From: Pantoea eucalypti
Lineage (GTDB): Bacteria; Pseudomonadota; Gammaproteobacteria; Enterobacterales; Enterobacteriaceae
DNA length: 64,000 nucleotides
Direction of reading: 5' to 3'
Assembly: GCF_009646115.1 (NCBI RefSeq)
Contig: NZ_CP045720.1
Span: 1,984,001-2,048,000 of the forward strand
Within the stretch, counting starts at the first letter, position 1; the number at the start of each line of letters is the position of its first letter. Below are positions 63,358-64,000 of this stretch, in pieces. The notes beneath the pieces are model-generated. The model made no database searches. It saw only the letters and a list, made by a program, of their open reading frames with translations, and was not told where the DNA came from. The translations under genes and the position numbers were made by a program.

Positions 63358-64000
63358 ATGTGGCATTCGCACGAGAAAGGTTTGTTATATGGGCTTGAGG
63401 CCCGCATTGGTCCCGCCCCGGCGTTTCTGGCCGCATTGCAACATCTGCTCGCCAGCGTAGTGGGGATTATCACGCCACCGCTGATTATTGGTTCAGTTCT
63501 GGGATTAAATGCCTACATTCCTTATCTGATAAGCATGTCGCTGTTTGTTTCAGGGTTAGGCACTTTTATGCAGGCCAGACGCTTTTATGGCATTGGCGCG
63601 GGCATGATCTGCCTGCAGGGCACCAGTTTCGCGTTTCTCGGTGTGATTCTCTCCGGTGGGCTGATGGTGAAAGGGCGCGGCGGATCGCCAGAAGAGATTA
63701 TGGCGATGTTGTTTGGCTGCAACCTGGTGGCAGCGCTGATTCCGATTCTGATTAGCCGCTGTGTGGGCTCACTGCGCAAAGTCCTGACGCCGGTTGTGAC
63801 CGGCACAGTGATTACTCTCATCGGCATCAGCCTGATCAAGGTGAGCATCACCGACTGGGCTGGCGGTCACAACGCCACAGATTTTGGTTCGCCGGGGAAT
63901 CTGGCGCTGGGAGCGCTGACGCTGCTGGTGATTGTGGCGCTTAACCGTTCGCGCAACCGCTGGGCAAGGCTGGTGGCAGTGGTGGCCGGCATCGCGGTGG
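63358..64000 (+). CDS. NCS2 purine (xanthine/uric acid) permease, 3' truncated by the window
   Basis: 214 codons of a membrane permease, open to the window end. It opens MWHSHEKGLLYGLEARIG, then a helix-rich region with PAFLAALQHLLASVVGIITPPLI, typical of the XanP/XanQ/UacT group. SMSLFVSGLGTFMQAR, GAGMICLQGTSFAFLG (the QGTSF block) and VLTPVVTGTVITLIGISLIKV follow. The short N-terminus and QGTSF block resemble XanP; the diagnostic C-terminal motifs lie beyond the window, so the substrate cannot be fixed. CCGGAG is upstream of the ATG. Confidence 0.88.
   Translation, partial: MWHSHEKGLLYGLEARIGPAPAFLAALQHLLASVVGIITPPLIIGSVLGLNAYIPYLISMSLFVSGLGTFMQARRFYGIGAGMICLQGTSFAFLGVILSGGLMVKGRGGSPEEIMAMLFGCNLVAALIPILISRCVGSLRKVLTPVVTGTVITLIGISLIKVSITDWAGGHNATDFGSPGNLALGALTLLVIVALNRSRNRWARLVAVVAGIAV

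Overview
The window looks like a chromosomal segment of an enterobacterium of the Erwiniaceae, most probably Pantoea. This is inferred from the gene families, the roughly 55% G+C coding style and partial but rearranged synteny with Escherichia coli; no database was searched. There are no tRNA or rRNA genes, insertion sequences, phage genes or CRISPR arrays. Most of it is ordinary core chromosome, with one AT-rich foreign-looking patch at about 36.8-38.2 kb.

Layout. 0-7 kb: two small membrane proteins, an MgtC-family protein, a DUF333 lipoprotein, ldhA, the ydbH-ynbE-ydbL envelope lipid-bridge operon and azoR. 7-16.5 kb: hrpA, then an acid/envelope stress block (ydgD protease, the overlooked micro-gene ydgU, acid-shock protein asr with a recognisable RstA box, an M32 carboxypeptidase, and the rstBA two-component system that should drive asr). 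16.6-26 kb: a hypothetical gene, ydgI (TTG start), ydgH, pntAB transhydrogenase, uspE, fnr and smrA. 26-36.7 kb: accessory metabolism, namely a PcaQ-like LysR regulator divergent from an aromatic-acid MFS carrier and an HglS/YdcJ 2-oxoadipate dioxygenase, a carboxylesterase, a chemoreceptor behind a near-consensus FliA promoter, a LysR regulator divergent from methionine aminotransferase ybdL, and an orphan basic-amino-acid binding protein.

36.8-38.2 kb: an AT-rich cassette with an orphan type VI secretion Hcp, a two-helix small membrane protein, and a gene broken by both an in-frame TAG and a frameshift. I read it as a decayed Hcp-linked toxin and immunity unit. 38.5-45.3 kb: peptide and acyl-amino-acid scavenging (a PepT-like peptidase divergent from a DppA-like binding protein; a LysR regulator divergent from an M20 hydrolase and an MHS transporter). 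45.3-55.3 kb: L-rhamnose utilisation (aldA, rhaT, rhaRS, rhaBADM) interrupted by ybiI, the micro-gene yoaK and a hypothetical. 55.3-64 kb: a TetR regulator divergent from two BhsA-like periplasmic stress proteins, the sotB and ynfM exporters, ynfL, the glucose regulator mlc, bioD2 and the start of an NCS2 purine permease that runs off the window.

The genes cooperate in recognisable units: RstB/RstA with asr-ydgU; RhaS/RhaR, CRP and rhaBADM with RhaT for uptake and AldA for oxidising the lactaldehyde product; and YdbH with YnbE spanning the periplasm. Compared with E. coli K-12 as I remember it, the ynfK-mlc-ynfL-ynfM block and the asr-ydgU-ydgD block, adjacent there, lie about 46 kb apart here, with the accessory region between them.
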